The notes under the pieces were generated by a model. It was given only the letters and a program-made list of their open reading frames with translations. It had not been told where the DNA came from and did not search any database. A program made the translations under genes and the position numbers. A stretch of DNA of 64,000 bases from Himantopus leucocephalus. Its lineage: Eukaryota; Chordata; Aves; Charadriiformes; Recurvirostridae. Where the stretch lies: assembly GCA_003993805.1 (NCBI GenBank), contig RSEF01000019.1, positions 11,258,201 through 11,322,200 on the forward strand, read 5' to 3'. The first letter of the stretch is position 1. Each line of letters starts with the position of its first letter. Shown here in pieces: positions 39,301 to 51,125 of this stretch.

Positions 39301-41125
39301 CACCCATGGAGGTGCACTAGCTGCTTCGTGGCAAAGTAGAAAGAAGCATTTTGATGCAACAGAAGCACAGCAGCATAGAAACATATAATTAATAGAACGT
39401 GTTAAACCTCTGCATTAAAATTCACGTGATCTTCCTTCCTTATATTACAGGAATGTTGTCGGCCACACCCTGAGCTGTTGGTTGAGAGGTGGGAAAAACC
39501 CCAAGGTTACTGTTACTGATGCCACAAAACTGAATGGGAGATATGAGCTTAAGTAATTGAGGGGTAGTGTTTGCCAGTATTTGTTATAACTACACAATCT
39601 TTCATGGAATTGCCCCTTTTTGAAGTAGTAGGTGTATTGTGAGCTGTTCAGACACCTCCTCTCCCCCTTACACAACCAAAGAGCTTCTCTTTTTGAATCT
39701 AATGACAGGAAGACAAATTGGGCCACCCAGGCAGTGGGTCTCAAATAACTAATGACACCATTTCTGCGGAAAGTGACTCCTCTGATTATTAAGAATTATA
39801 AATGTCAGAACAGCCACAATTGCTTAGGCCTTCAGACTTTCAAAAATTGCCATAATAGCTAGTAATTAGCCACAGAGTGAAAAGTTTATGAATGAAAATT
39901 CATCCTCACTCTACAGTAACTTAGTTGACTTCAATAGCATAGTATCAGGGATGAATTACTGGTTATATTTCCCCATTCATATTAAATACAAACCCTTAAT
40001 CCTTGTATTAATTCTCTACCATTAATTATGAATGAAAGCGAATATTTTATAAAATAAAATAATGAGGAAGTCTTGTTAATCAAAATAATGAAAAATAGAG
40101 TGAATTCAGGTTTCTGTTTGTGAAGGGATTTTTCAAACCTCTTGCTCTCCCAGCCCTCATTTTTAATTCACCTCTGCCTCGCCATAATCTGTCACATTCC
40201 CATGTCAGGCTAAGTTTGAAATGATTCCCTTTTTTCAGGCCAGCATCTCTGACACAAAACCTGCTATACCCTGCCATGTGGCATACAAGTATCTTAAGGG
40301 TGGGTTGAAGGAGGATGGAGCCAGACTCTTTTCAGTGGTTCCCAATGACAGGACGAGGGGCAATGGGCACAAGCTGGAACATAGGAGGTTCCGTTCAAAT
40401 ATACGGAAAAACTTCTTTACGGTCAGGGTGACAGAGCACTGGAACAGGCTGCCCAGGGAGGTTGTGGAGTCCCCTTCTCTGGAGATCTTCAAGTCTCGCC
40501 TGGATGCAGTCCTGAGTAATGTGCTCTAGGCAATCCTGCTTTGGCAGGGGAGTTGGACTAGATGATCTCTAGAGGTCCCTTCCAACTCTGAAAATTCCGT
40601 GATTCCGTGATTCATGTGATCTCTTTAAAAAGATCACTCTACCTTCTCCTATTGAAACACTGATCATCATTAGACCACATTCTTGTAAGCTTATACAGGT
40701 ATATAGAGTGGATGCAGAAAGCCCAGCTGATACAAGACACAAAAGACTGGTGCATCAGTCTGATGTCCCCAGGACTGGGGTTAAATATTTGTCCCATTAG
40801 GATAAACATGTCTTATATCTACTTAACCAGGATACTCTTCCACTTCTAAACAGCATATGTTTTTTTGAAGGTGCCTTGTGTTCATCAGGTCTCTATCATT
40901 CATACATGCAGCGTGAATAAAGATATTAGTGATATTTCAGTGCAAATATCTACTAAAGGAGATAAAACAGGGAGTTTCAGTGTTCTAGACTGAGCTAAAA
41001 GCCTACCTTTTCTTTGTGGGAGTGCTTTCAGTCGGCTTTTTCTCCTGCTGGTTTGAAGGGGGAATACCAGACGGATTTGTTTTCTTGCCCATTAGTGGAA
41101 TAATTTCGTTGTTATCTTTAATCAT
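24334..41125 (-). CDS. TRPV3: TRPV3, heat-sensitive cation channel (complete, 17 coding exons, 787 aa)
   Basis: Coding exons in transcript order: 41125-41007, 37330-37226, 35589-35503, 34477-34320, 33637-33461, 33254-33114, 32660-32380, 31647-31471, 30701-30543, 30079-29978, 29389-29316, 28355-28190, 27668-27602, 27213-26942, 26103-25991, 25405-25335, 24428-24334. The sum is 2364 nt with all phases consistent; human TRPV3 is 790 aa. It is a plasma-membrane tetrameric Ca2+-permeable channel opened by warmth, best known in keratinocytes. The N-terminus ([27 protein letters not shown]) matches mammals. Ankyrin repeats fill about residues 110-360 ([42 protein letters not shown]), S1-S6 about 435-680. 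The selectivity filter is GLGD (638-641) and TRP-box Trp692 is kept in IWKLQ. Gly574, matching human Gly573 (Olmsted syndrome site), is intact. The C-terminus ends in a PDZ-type ETSV. One intron starts with GC. The first coding exon has only 4 nt of 5' UTR, so the promoter is further right. Confidence 0.96.
26942..27213 (-). CDS. TRPV3: TRPV3 pore, S6 and TRP-box exon
   Basis: Residues 605-695. It carries a turret with Cys613 and Cys619, the pore helix and filter [11 protein letters not shown], the S6 helix ending [14 protein letters not shown], and the start of the TRP helix to IWKLQ. The turret is one residue shorter than in human TRPV3. The filter is GLGD; TRPV1 in this same window has GMGD. 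Confidence 0.95.
28184..28189 (-). promoter_or_regulatory. TRPV3: Non-canonical GC splice donor of TRPV3
   Basis: The exon ending MIQK (28355-28190) is followed on the minus strand by AAAAG|GCAAGT. The next exon (27668-27602) starts exactly in phase with VILQDV. There is no GT that keeps the MIQK-VILQDV junction, so this is a GC-AG intron. The flanks (AG before, AAGT after) are the tight consensus that known GC donors require. Confidence 0.88.
29607..29654. repeat. 24-bp tandem duplication in a TRPV3 intron
   Basis: Two adjacent 24-bp copies start TTACAGTATATGGTA (29607-29630 and 29631-29654) and differ at two positions near the 3' side. They lie in the intron between coding exons 10 and 11. 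Confidence 0.8.
36363..36394. repeat. 16-bp imperfect tandem repeat
   Basis: AGTAATGCGAAGATTC is followed directly by AGTAATGCAAGGATTC in TRPV3 intron 2. It has two mismatches and no evident function. Confidence 0.7.
38500..39210. other. Unidentified ORF-dense island inside TRPV3 intron 1
   Basis: The stretch is visibly richer in G+C than the rest of the intron. It carries long overlapping open frames on both strands: plus 38518-38772 (84 aa) and 38760-39209 (149 aa), minus 38454-38645 and 38693-38929. The plus-strand 149-aa frame has a Cys/Arg-rich start and a hydrophobic end ([16 protein letters not shown]). I recognise no family. It could be a decayed transposon, a retrocopied fragment, or chance. 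Low confidence that it is a gene. Confidence 0.25.
40285..40613 (+). mobile_element. CR1 LINE, 5'-truncated 3' end
   Basis: The open frame from about 40285 to the TAG at 40527-40529 encodes the CR1 reverse-transcriptase C-terminus ([56 protein letters not shown]). It is followed by the typical CR1 3' UTR (TTGGACTAGATGATCTCTAG, GGTCCCTTCCAACTC) and ends in the repeat ATTCCGTGATTCCGTGATTC. Extreme 5' truncation is usual for CR1. The surviving frame without stops suggests a fairly young copy. It lies antisense to TRPV3, in intron 1. Confidence 0.95.
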
Positions 41126-41129
41126 GTTT

Positions 41130-44100
41130 CTGCAGTAGACAGATTCACAGTTACTTAGCTCCTGTTCATTTAAAGAAAGTATAGTGACCAAATTGCCTAT
41201 TTACAGTCTCTTCACATGTAAGCACACAAATCTTGATATTTTTCAAAGTTTATCATTTTTTGGTCATTAACCACATACGCACCATTTTATATGTCAAGGC
41301 TGGAGGCTTATATTCATGACTGATTAAATTACATTCGAAGAAAAGTGACATTAAAAGTGATACCATAAATCCAGGAGAACCATGAATTCAAGCATGTGCC
41401 TAAATTAAACTGAAGGGAGTTTGTCAATCACCATGACAGTATATGTTATTTAGAGAAACAAAAAGAGTACAATGACTTTTATAAGTAGCCCTCAAGTTTG
41501 TGCATATTTAGAGTTAATCTAAGTAGTCTGCTCTTACCCACGATAACTTCAGAAAAGTGGTAAATTCCAGGAAGATCTCTGCAACAGATACAATGTGCGA
41601 AGGAAGGTTTCAGATGTGAAGGGCAGTGAACACAGAAAAAGCCCTGAAACTTTTCACTGCATTAGAATAGCAGAAGCAAGACAGACAGACTCTGAATACG
41701 ATGCCCAGGCTGAGCTCAGCTAAACAAACAATCACATGGATAACATCAAGGACTTTTGTGTCCCGGTGACAGTTCTCAACATTTCTGCAGGGAAAAAGAA
41801 AAAAATCATGCCTCTGCTGGATGGCAACGATTGCCACCACATGATACAAAAGGATCTTAATGCACGTTATCTGCTTATAACACCCACAACATGAATTCTG
41901 TACGTAATAATGAATAACTATCTTCCTATTTCTCAACATAATACTCAAGGGCATAATTTTAAATCAGCAAGGATAATTTGAAAGCCAGAAGGTGAATTTA
42001 GAATACTTTAAAATTCATTTAATGTAAAAATAGTAAGTTTTATGAGGTCATGGACCCATTCCCAAGGAAATCAGGGGAGTGCCCTCCATACCCAAGGACA
42101 AATGATAACAATCACTTGCCTGCAAGTTTGAACAAAATGAACTACACATTTTTCCTCTCCTACCTCCACTTTGCCTAATGTGACAAATGTACACACAAAC
42201 TTCTACTCCTGTCACAGTGTTGTCAATGTGCCTTAGCACCAGAATTTCTTCATTATGGGAATATCAAGATACAGAAAGCAGATTGTGAAGCACGTTTGAA
42301 AAGACATGACATCTGGTATGAGAGAGGAGACAGGGATATCAAATACATTGATATTTGAATGAAAAACTATTAATGCATAAATGGCAAATATTTAAGTATG
42401 GGAAATTTTCAATCCCAACAACTGACAACTGAGAACTTAGAAGGCCTGATCACACGTAAGTACAGCTGTAATTTTTTGTCGCTAAATGAAATAGAGAAGA
42501 AATCTGAAATATTGGAAAGTACTCCTTACCTTGAAAAGGTTGGTTTAAAAAACAGGCATGAAAATAATTTTTTATTGTGTTTTCTAACATTAGTAGACAC
42601 GTTCACACTAGTGCAACTCAGAAATATGCCTAGTTTGGATGCATTTCCTAAGAATTCATATCACAACTTTCATAGCAATACTTTATAAAGGGCAAATATG
42701 ATTTACTTAGTACACTTCCATACAAAGTACACTGTAGCTTTCACTGCAGTAAGGGCACAATAGAACTGAACTTGGATATTAAATATTCAAGGTAGGAAAA
42801 AGGGGGTTGTCTGTGCCTTTGAAAATGCAATTCATGTAGTCTTCAGACACATATATCAATGAATACTGTGATAAACATTTAATCTTAACACAGCTAAAAC
42901 AAATGTCTGTTGTCTTGTTTAGTTCATAAATAATTCTGCTATTTACTTCTTACCAAGTACTTTAAGAATACACAGCAGTTTATGAGCAAAGACATTTCCC
43001 ATCCAGAGGAAGAGGCAAATACAATACTCAACATAAATCAAATATAAGGGGACTAGAATAAGATGGAGATATAGGTATTAAATAGCTTCACAAAATAAGT
43101 GACTTTAAAGGGAGAGAATAGTTGGAAACAGACTAATAGGTCAAAAAGGAGTTGCCAAGTTGAGAGGGGCGCAGCTGGTAGGTGCGTGAAGTTGGAGGGA
43201 TCAGAGAGAGTAGTAGGAAGAGCTGGTGAAGTAAAGACCAAGATTAAAATCTCTAAAGCACACAATGGACACAGGGAAGTGCCCCTCATTTGTGAGCAAC
43301 GCTGAAGCTGCTCAGATATGGCTACACGTTTCTGCATGGGCCATCTGCGGGGGGAGCAAGTCCAAGCCCCATCTGCAGCCAGTTTTCACCGCAGAGATTT
43401 TAGCAATGACAAGAGCAGGCTACATCGTTTAGGAGAGCTGAAAATAGTCAAAGATAGCATTGAAGTTGTATTGGATGATGAAGGACTACTGAACTATCAG
43501 TGATTTAAGAAAACAACTTGGGAAGGAAAGAGGCAAGATTCACTTTTGTATACATGGACTACAGCTTTCAAAAACACATAGGAGATTTGACTGCATAGTC
43601 TCAGCTAAAACAACTATTTTAAATGAGATCTCAGAGTCTGCACAAGTAAATAACTGCAGGCACAATGGTAGAATTACCTTGCTGCAGTGCTGAGGTAGCG
43701 TCTGTTTCTCATTTTTAATCACGATTAATTGCGTGCTTAGATGAAAACCAAGCTAGGGCTTTTGACAATATGGCCTACGGAGCTCACTTCTTGTTTTAAC
43801 TATATCCATGCAAATCTTATGGGGCTTAATGGAGCTTTTTTATGCTTGTCAGATTCTTTCCTTGCTCTGTCTTGTTAGTTTAACAACCAACTGCTTTCAT
43901 CATCATCTTCCTGTGCAGTATCGTTTTCTGTAATCTATGACATATAGAGAAAAATAGTGCAACAGTCTGAAGAGTGTCAAATGATAAGTTACACAGCTTA
44001 CACGACCTGATATGGAGTGTCTTCTTTTGTTGTAACTATTTTCTACTCCCATTATCTAGTTAATTGTTACTTACAGGCCACTAGAGAAGTGGCTTATTTG

Positions 44101-47100
44101 AAGTGGGCAGTGAGACAAAAATACTGTGTTGATTTATAGTATTAAGAATTACTTCGAAGGGGATTCTGAGGACATTGAGAACTTAGTATCTCATCTCCAG
44201 TGTGCTGGAGATAAGAAAAGGGAATTTATCTGTTATGGTGAATGGGATTCTGCCACTCCTACAGGAAGCAGCACTTTACACACTATCACAGACTCACCTC
44301 GTGCTTATCTGAGAACAAGAAAAATCATACATATCAATATCTCTATAGCTCAATAACAGTATAAACAAAGTGGCTAAAGAAAGAATCCTACAAACCGAAA
44401 GAAACACTAAGCTGTGATATCATGGAACAAAGGTCTTCTCTTCTTCCTTAGGGGCAGAAGAGTGGAAGTGACTACCAATAGCTGTTTCATTCACAGGATC
44501 CTTCGAACATCCACAGCACAGACTGTGACACTTTCCAGCACCTACGACCTTCTTACCAGCTCACAAAAAAAGAAATCCCCTCCCCGAGGGGAAAGAAGAT
44601 AAAAGTTCATTTTGACTTTCCTGCATTATTTATGGTATATGAATCCTATCAGCAGAAAGTTACACTTGATAGAGTTTCATCTTTCTGTAAGATTTTTAAA
44701 CTTTTAAGGGGCATTAGTAGACATCAGATGCTATCAAAAAGTCATTTTCTTCTTGGTAAGAAGTTTGTTCTTTCTGATGAAGGTTTTTTCTAACAGAAAT
44801 TTTAAAAGACTCTGAAAAGCAATGTTTTTCCCTGAGGAAAATACTTTAAGATTATTTACCTGCCTATCTCTCAATTAAATAAAAAGAATAAACTTTATGG
44901 ACTTGAAATAAAACTATTCTACTTGGCTAGGTATTTTAGTCACTACAGTAACTGAAATTTTCAGTGGAAGCTGAATATCTTACTTAAGTATAGCTTGTAT
45001 GATAGTATATTTTGGATCCCCACGCCACTGAAATTAGGAAGTGTAGCAGTGTATCAGGCTCACAAATATGACTGAAATTAGGTCTATCTTTCTTCACTCT
45101 GAATACCCAAGGAGTCAGCATGGCATGGCTCAGGAGAAAGACAGATTTATAAATGAGAAAAACAGAAACAAGCATGACAGAAAAGCATTCTCCAGTTGAA
45201 AGATAGATTTAGTCTTTGTCTCTTGAAGATTTCACTCTCTACAAAAGCATCACACCTACATTGAACAGACACAGAAGCTCTCAGAGAACTTACCGTGCTT
45301 ACGAAACTTGCATTTTGGTATTGACAAGGCGCCTCAGAGTTGTACGAATGAAGTTCAAAGTAGAGGCCCGCTGACGCTGCGACAACATCCAAAGAGATTT
45401 ATCTGCCAAATGCGTAAAACTATATTTAAGCTGAAAACTATCCTAAAAACGCAAAACCACCCTTCTTCAGTCATCCGGTTTGCTCAGCTGTTGGAAAGCG
45501 CAGGTAAGTACAGTGCTGGCGTACTGCAGCCTGACAGGGTTTGCTACATCTGAAATTAGGGAGCAGAGAGAAACTTGCTAGACAACAAACTCTTTACTTC
45601 ATAGCTGCCAAAGTGGGATGACACACACACAACGCAATAATTATATGCTGAACTGAAATATTACTAAAGATTAGTCGCTCATGGATGACTTAATGGCAGC
45701 AGCAGAATATCTGAAACGATCGCTGCTCTGCAGTTTACATACTGTTTTCAAAAGAAAATGGTTATGCACATGCATTTGGGTTGTAAATGACATCCCTTTA
45801 TGTCATGCTTAGTTTATTATATGTTATGGAACTATTCAGAAAGCACAAAGCAAAAATGAGAAAACGATCATGCTAAGAGCTCCAGAAAGCAAAAATTTTT
45901 GCTATTACTTTGAAAAAGTAGAAATGGCCTTAGAAAAGTCTTACACTTTCACAGTGATAATGCCTGTGAAAACATGGTGGGCGTGTTTAGATCTTTCCCT
46001 ACCTATAACAGTTTTTGATGAATGCGTACCCTTAGGGTCTGTGAGAATACAAACAGGCATGTTTCGCAGAAACAGTACTGGTGTTACTTCTTGCTGCGCC
46101 AACTACAGGGAATGGCAACTTTCAGCTTTGCTAGTTTTGAGCTGTTGAGCAATGGCTAACGCAGACTTCTGTTTTGGGACATGCCAGAAAAGTGACCATA
46201 AGTTCTTCTGCTCTCCTTATAAAGTCTTTCTATTATCACCAGAAATGGTATGTTTAAAACTTGTATGTCTTTGCGAGGCCTAAGAGATGTACTTACAGCT
46301 GCTGGTCTTTCCTTTACTTGATTAACAAATGGGAGTTTAAGGGCAACTATGCAGGACAGCAAAACAGGAAACTTTTTCCAGCTGTAGACAAGGGAAGAAA
46401 GAGTCAAGTTTGGGGTTTTTTTTTGATAGGAGATAGATCGAAAACTTGGAAATAAAACCATAAAATATCTTAGGATTGGAAATAAAACCATAAAATATCT
46501 TAGGATACTAAGACCTAGAACCAGACATTTTAAGCTGAAGAATATGGCTTTAAAATATATCTAGAAACTGCAGTTAAACTCCTTTTGTTCATCAAGCAGG
46601 TATCTTTAAAAACAGGACTGCTGAGTATTACATTTGCTTTAAATCTACTGTGCGAAATACCAGGAGCACTACACTGGTTTTGGTAATGAATCAGCTTCCC
46701 ATGAGCAACGTAGTGAAACGGGCCGTGCCTAGGCCAGTTTGATTTGGCACTAGGAGACTTTGGTTGGATGTGCTGAGCACAAATCCAGTTTGCCTGATGC
46801 AAATTTATGATGATATATTCCGCACTCTGTACGACAAAAGGTTGTTTGCACCTCGTCAAATGACTGTGCCTAAGCTAATATGCTACAATCTAGAGTCAGC
46901 TGCTTTGATGGTCTCTTAGCTGCTGGTCTAACTACCCGGAATAAGGAGTCAATACTGGCATTTAATCTTGCCTGGGAGAACATCAGCTTAGTTCTCAACA
47001 CAAACCGTGAGAGACTGTTTAATTGAAGTCACTATGAGGATGGAAATGTGAACACAGGCAAAGTGAGATTCAGTCTGGGTGAAGGTGCATTTGAGGACTC

Positions 47101-50100
47101 TTGCTTTAACTCTCATACAAACCACACTAAAAGACCACTTAAGAAAGTCTTTTGCTAAGGAGAGAAAATGAGTTTGGCAGCAAGCAGTACTTTGAACTGA
47201 GAAAGTAGCTCTATCTGAAAGCACCCGGATCTGTGTGGTTTAGCAGAATAGAGGACCTAGTAGTGTGGTCTATTTATAATGTAGTGGCAGTTATCCAAAA
47301 AGAAAACCTGGGACAAGCTACAGCAAGAGAGTCAGAGCCCTGTTTCAAACCTGCCTCTGAAAAGGTGTACAAGATTGTACGAGCCGTAACAGTACACATG
47401 CACGAGAATTACACTTCACCCGGCCTGTTCTGTGTTAACAGCTTCTTGTTCCATTACGAGGACAGCCTTGACTTGCTAAACCTAAGCGTGGCCTTTTCTG
47501 TGCAATTGTCAGATTTAGGAAACATGAGCCCAGACTGCTTCTAGCTAATCTTCCTGAAAACAGATAAGAATGTCATGTGCTACACATAGGTGTTATGAGC
47601 CTGAACGGAGCTATTTTTAAGGGCAGACTTAAGAGTCAGGAATCAACAAACAGAACTACAGTAAGTCACATCTATGCAAACATTTTCTTATAGTTTTAAT
47701 CATTAACCTGCCTAACCTTTATGTTCCCAGACCTGCTCCACCCTGAGATTTCTGACAAGGCTAGCATTTTTCAGAAGTCACGGAGGGTTTTGCAACAGGC
47801 TCTATCTTGGCTGTGCAGGCCATTTTATAGAGTTTATGACAGTTACCAGCTGCTTCAGTTACTAACAGAGATGCCATAAAGGTCAAGAACATTAATAACT
47901 GGACATGCATCTCCTATGAAAAATTACTTGAAAACATTAGCTTTGCATAGCCTGTGCAGTACAAATAAGCAGCAGAAGCCCTATTTGGCATTCATTATTT
48001 TGTTTTTCTAGCAAGTGCTAGACTCACTAGAAACTAAAATGAACTATATGAAGGAAACCCCAGATGGGAGGGATCGAGCATTTGGAGATCTGCCATCTGA
48101 CATCAGCAAGTCAGAGCTGCATTTTCTGTTCTGTTCTGCTGATCCATGACATGATCCCAGTAAAACTTGCATTAAAAGTTATTCAGATTTTATATTTAAT
48201 TCTGTGATTTTCAGTACCTCAACAGGGAGTCGCTAAGGGGAAAAGCAATTGTCTAAAAAGCATTTTTAACATTAACAGGTAACAGTAAGGATAATTCAAA
48301 TTACTTATTGTCATCATTCCATTCCCCAAACTCCTTAAAAATAATCCACAGCTTAAGTATTAAAACACTGTGCATGCCAACTACCAGTAGCAGCCCAATT
48401 CCCCTGAGCATCGTGTTTAATTGATTCACAAGAGTCTTTCATGATTTTTCACAGTGAAAAAGTGCATTTAAATTCTTTTTATTTCTGTGGAAAAGGATTC
48501 AGAGTTGTTCATCTGTTGTGGGAAGAATCCACAAGATAACCCCTAGAGACTACGGTTTTAAAATAATGTGTATGCATTTTAATGCTAGTAGTATACCTTA
48601 TGTTGAGAAACCACATGAAGATGTACTTCTGTAAGATATGGTAAGACTTATAAGATACTAACATTTTCCCATAGTTTTTCCACCTAACTTTTAGCCAGAT
48701 AGAGAGAAGGAAGGAAGCAGGAGACAACAGCAAAGTCACAACAGTATGGTCACAGTGCTACCCCAACTAGAGCTCAGGAAGGGGTACTTTGCTGCCAATC
48801 TTGTATTTTAAGAGTGTAAATGCTGCAGCCATTCCACAGTGGGTGATGCTGTAGCAAGGCAAAGCTCTCCTGATCTTACTGTCTTGCTTGCTAATATTGA
48901 AGTCTTGATTTTAGGAGTCAGATTTTCTTGGTAGATATTCAGTCCCCAGGAGTGAGAGGTTTCATGTTACTGATTTCTCTTCAGTCAGTTATGATAAGCA
49001 GTTGTCTGCCCTGCAACAGATCTTTTTTATGTTCCCAGAAAATACTGTATCAGAAAAAAGATATGTCATCCCATCTTAAATGGACAGATTGACCTTGATC
49101 CTTAGCATCTGCCTTCACAGGGTATTTTACACAAACTCTATACAGGAAAAATACCGCAACAACTATTGCTTAATAGATCAGTGTTACTGTCTCTCGTTCT
49201 CCCCCACAAGAGAATGGAAGTCTGTAATCACATATAAATCTATCTGAATTCAAAGAGATGCACATTGCTTTTTAGAGGTTGCTTCTGTTTTCACAATATT
49301 TCAATACAAGTACCATCCCAAATGAAAAATCTTCCTTTAATACACATGTCAGCATTTCCCCCGTTTAGAGATATATTTAGTCAGTTCTGTAAACGATTTA
49401 GGCTATTTTAATAATTATACTTGACTTTTCACCAAATCATTCCTTGTTTTATACATTATGTTGAAACATTTTCTGTTTCTCACTATTTATTTAGCTATTC
49501 TCACTCTGAGAGGTGAAAAATAAGGGACTTTGAAGATCAGCAAAAGTCTGTACTGAGTTTGTTTTCACCATGCTAACACTTTTGGAGATGCACATTGTGC
49601 TATATCCCAAATAACTGGTAACAATCATTTTCAGATGCAGAGTCTGCAACTTGCAGAATTAAAGTAGCATACTCCTGACTGCTCTTTAAGTACAAAGCTT
49701 CGGCAGCATTATCTCTGATAGCATGCTCTCCTCATTCCTCCACTCAAACTTGTATCTGTGTGCTGCTACACACGTGTGAAGAGCTTTTCACACTGCTCCA
49801 GACAACTGAATAGCACTTGCAAATATTTAAATATTATGCTCATAAACTGTGAGACAAGAGATTGTTTTCTGCAGCTGAGCAACAGAGAAATGAATTACCC
49901 TGTGTTTGACCATCACCAGCAGGAGACAGCCTTGTGGAAAATCATTCCAGCAAAATACTGGGATATCACTGACCAGTTGGTACAGTCCAGACTGCAGAGA
50001 CAAGTCAGCCTCCTTAGCAATATTGTTATGCACATTTGCATAACATACATGCCTGGAGATTTTATTCCCCAGAGATTCCTGCCATAAAAGAACAGTCTCG

Positions 50101-51091
50101 TTCACAAAGGACAGAGAACAGTAACTGGAGCCTCCATCATAAGTGTATTTCCTGCAACTCTGTTGCTATGCAGCTTACTCTTCTGCTCAGGCATAAAACC
50201 AAAGGGAGGTGAGCCTGGTGCGCTGAAGGAACAGCATTATTGTTGGGACTGTCAAAATTACCCAATAGCCAGGCACCCTAATTATTTCCTGTTCCTCTAA
50301 ACCACATTTTCTGGACCCAATTCAAGCAGCTTCCTCCAGCTGCAGTGCTGATGCCCTGAGACTCCTGACTATCACAATGAGTAACACTGCTCATGACAGT
50401 CCTCAGTCTGTCTCTCTTTCTATAGCTAAGCTTGGGAACATAGACCTTTATATTCTGTATTTTAGTAGCACCTACCATAGCAGTGCCCTGCTGAACCATG
50501 GCTAGAGCTCACAGAGGCTACTCTAATACATACACTAAGAGAACAAAAGAACAGAGATGAGCCCAATCCTATAGCTCAGCTTCTACCCACTCCCCCACTG
50601 CTTGCCAAAGAAACAAAGCAACTTCCCTTCCTCCCTTATTATACTCTTTCTCCACCTGGTAGTGCATTCACTTCCACCTGAATCTCTCTCCAGTTGCTGC
50701 ACCTGTGGCCACATCCCTATGCAGGGGTGGGCTCAGTCATGAACGAGTTGAAATCAGTGCAGTAAAAATCTACTTCATGTAAGTGGCATCAGTATTTGAC
50801 TTCAGGTCATAGTTATCTCTTCTCTTGGCAAAGTTACAGGGGACTACATAAGCACAAGATATTAATAAGTGATGGGAAGAATGACTCTGTCACTCTTTTC
50901 CTGTGTCTTTTCCTGCATCTGTGCTACTGTTAGTGTCCCCTGCCACTCCTAAGGCAAAAAGTAACAGTGCAAAACTACAAAGACCTTTGCTAGGCATCAC
51001 TCCCTCGATGTCTGGGGTGTAGAGTACTTTTTCTTGTCCCTGTCCTGTCTGCATATGCTGTCTGCTGGTGCTGTAGGTCACAGGCTATGCA
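41130..51091. other. Upstream of TRPV3: non-coding, probable 5' exons and promoter
   Basis: No protein exon is recognisable. TRPV3 must have at least one non-coding exon here, because an acceptor (ctactgcag) ends 4 nt before its start codon. I could not choose that exon or its promoter. A perfect 30-bp duplication lies at 46446-46505. Open frames of up to about 110 codons (for example 41610-41954, 46156-46491) have no family resemblance or splice context. Confidence 0.45.
46446..46505. repeat. Perfect 30-bp tandem duplication
   Basis: Two identical adjacent 30-bp copies, 46446-46475 and 46476-46505, each starting TTGGAAATAAAACC and ending ATCTTAGGA. Identity with no mismatch points to a recent replication-slippage event or a polymorphic minisatellite. 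Confidence 0.92.
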
Positions 51092-51092
51092 N

Positions 51093-51125
<33 letters not shown>
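51092..51125. repeat. Single N followed by a 33-base poly-G run
   Basis: An N at 51092 is followed by G at 51093-51125. A pure G run of this length next to an N in an AT-rich region is more like an assembly or sequencing artefact than native sequence. A G-rich tract may be misrepresented here. Confidence 0.85.

Larger units (their letters stand above)
37331..41006 (-). other. TRPV3: TRPV3 intron 1 (between coding exons 1 and 2)
   Basis: At 3.7 kb this is the longest intron within the TRPV3 coding part. It holds the CR1 fragment (40285-40613) and an ORF-dense, GC-richer island at about 38.5-39.2 kb. The rest is ordinary AT-rich intron. Confidence 0.9.

Noticed and set aside
41610..41954. 114-aa Cys-rich minus frame near the TRPV3 first coding exon
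   Set aside because: Considered as a TRPV3 upstream exon, but TRPV3 coding sequence already starts with the conserved N-terminus at 41125, and no phase-compatible donor was found.
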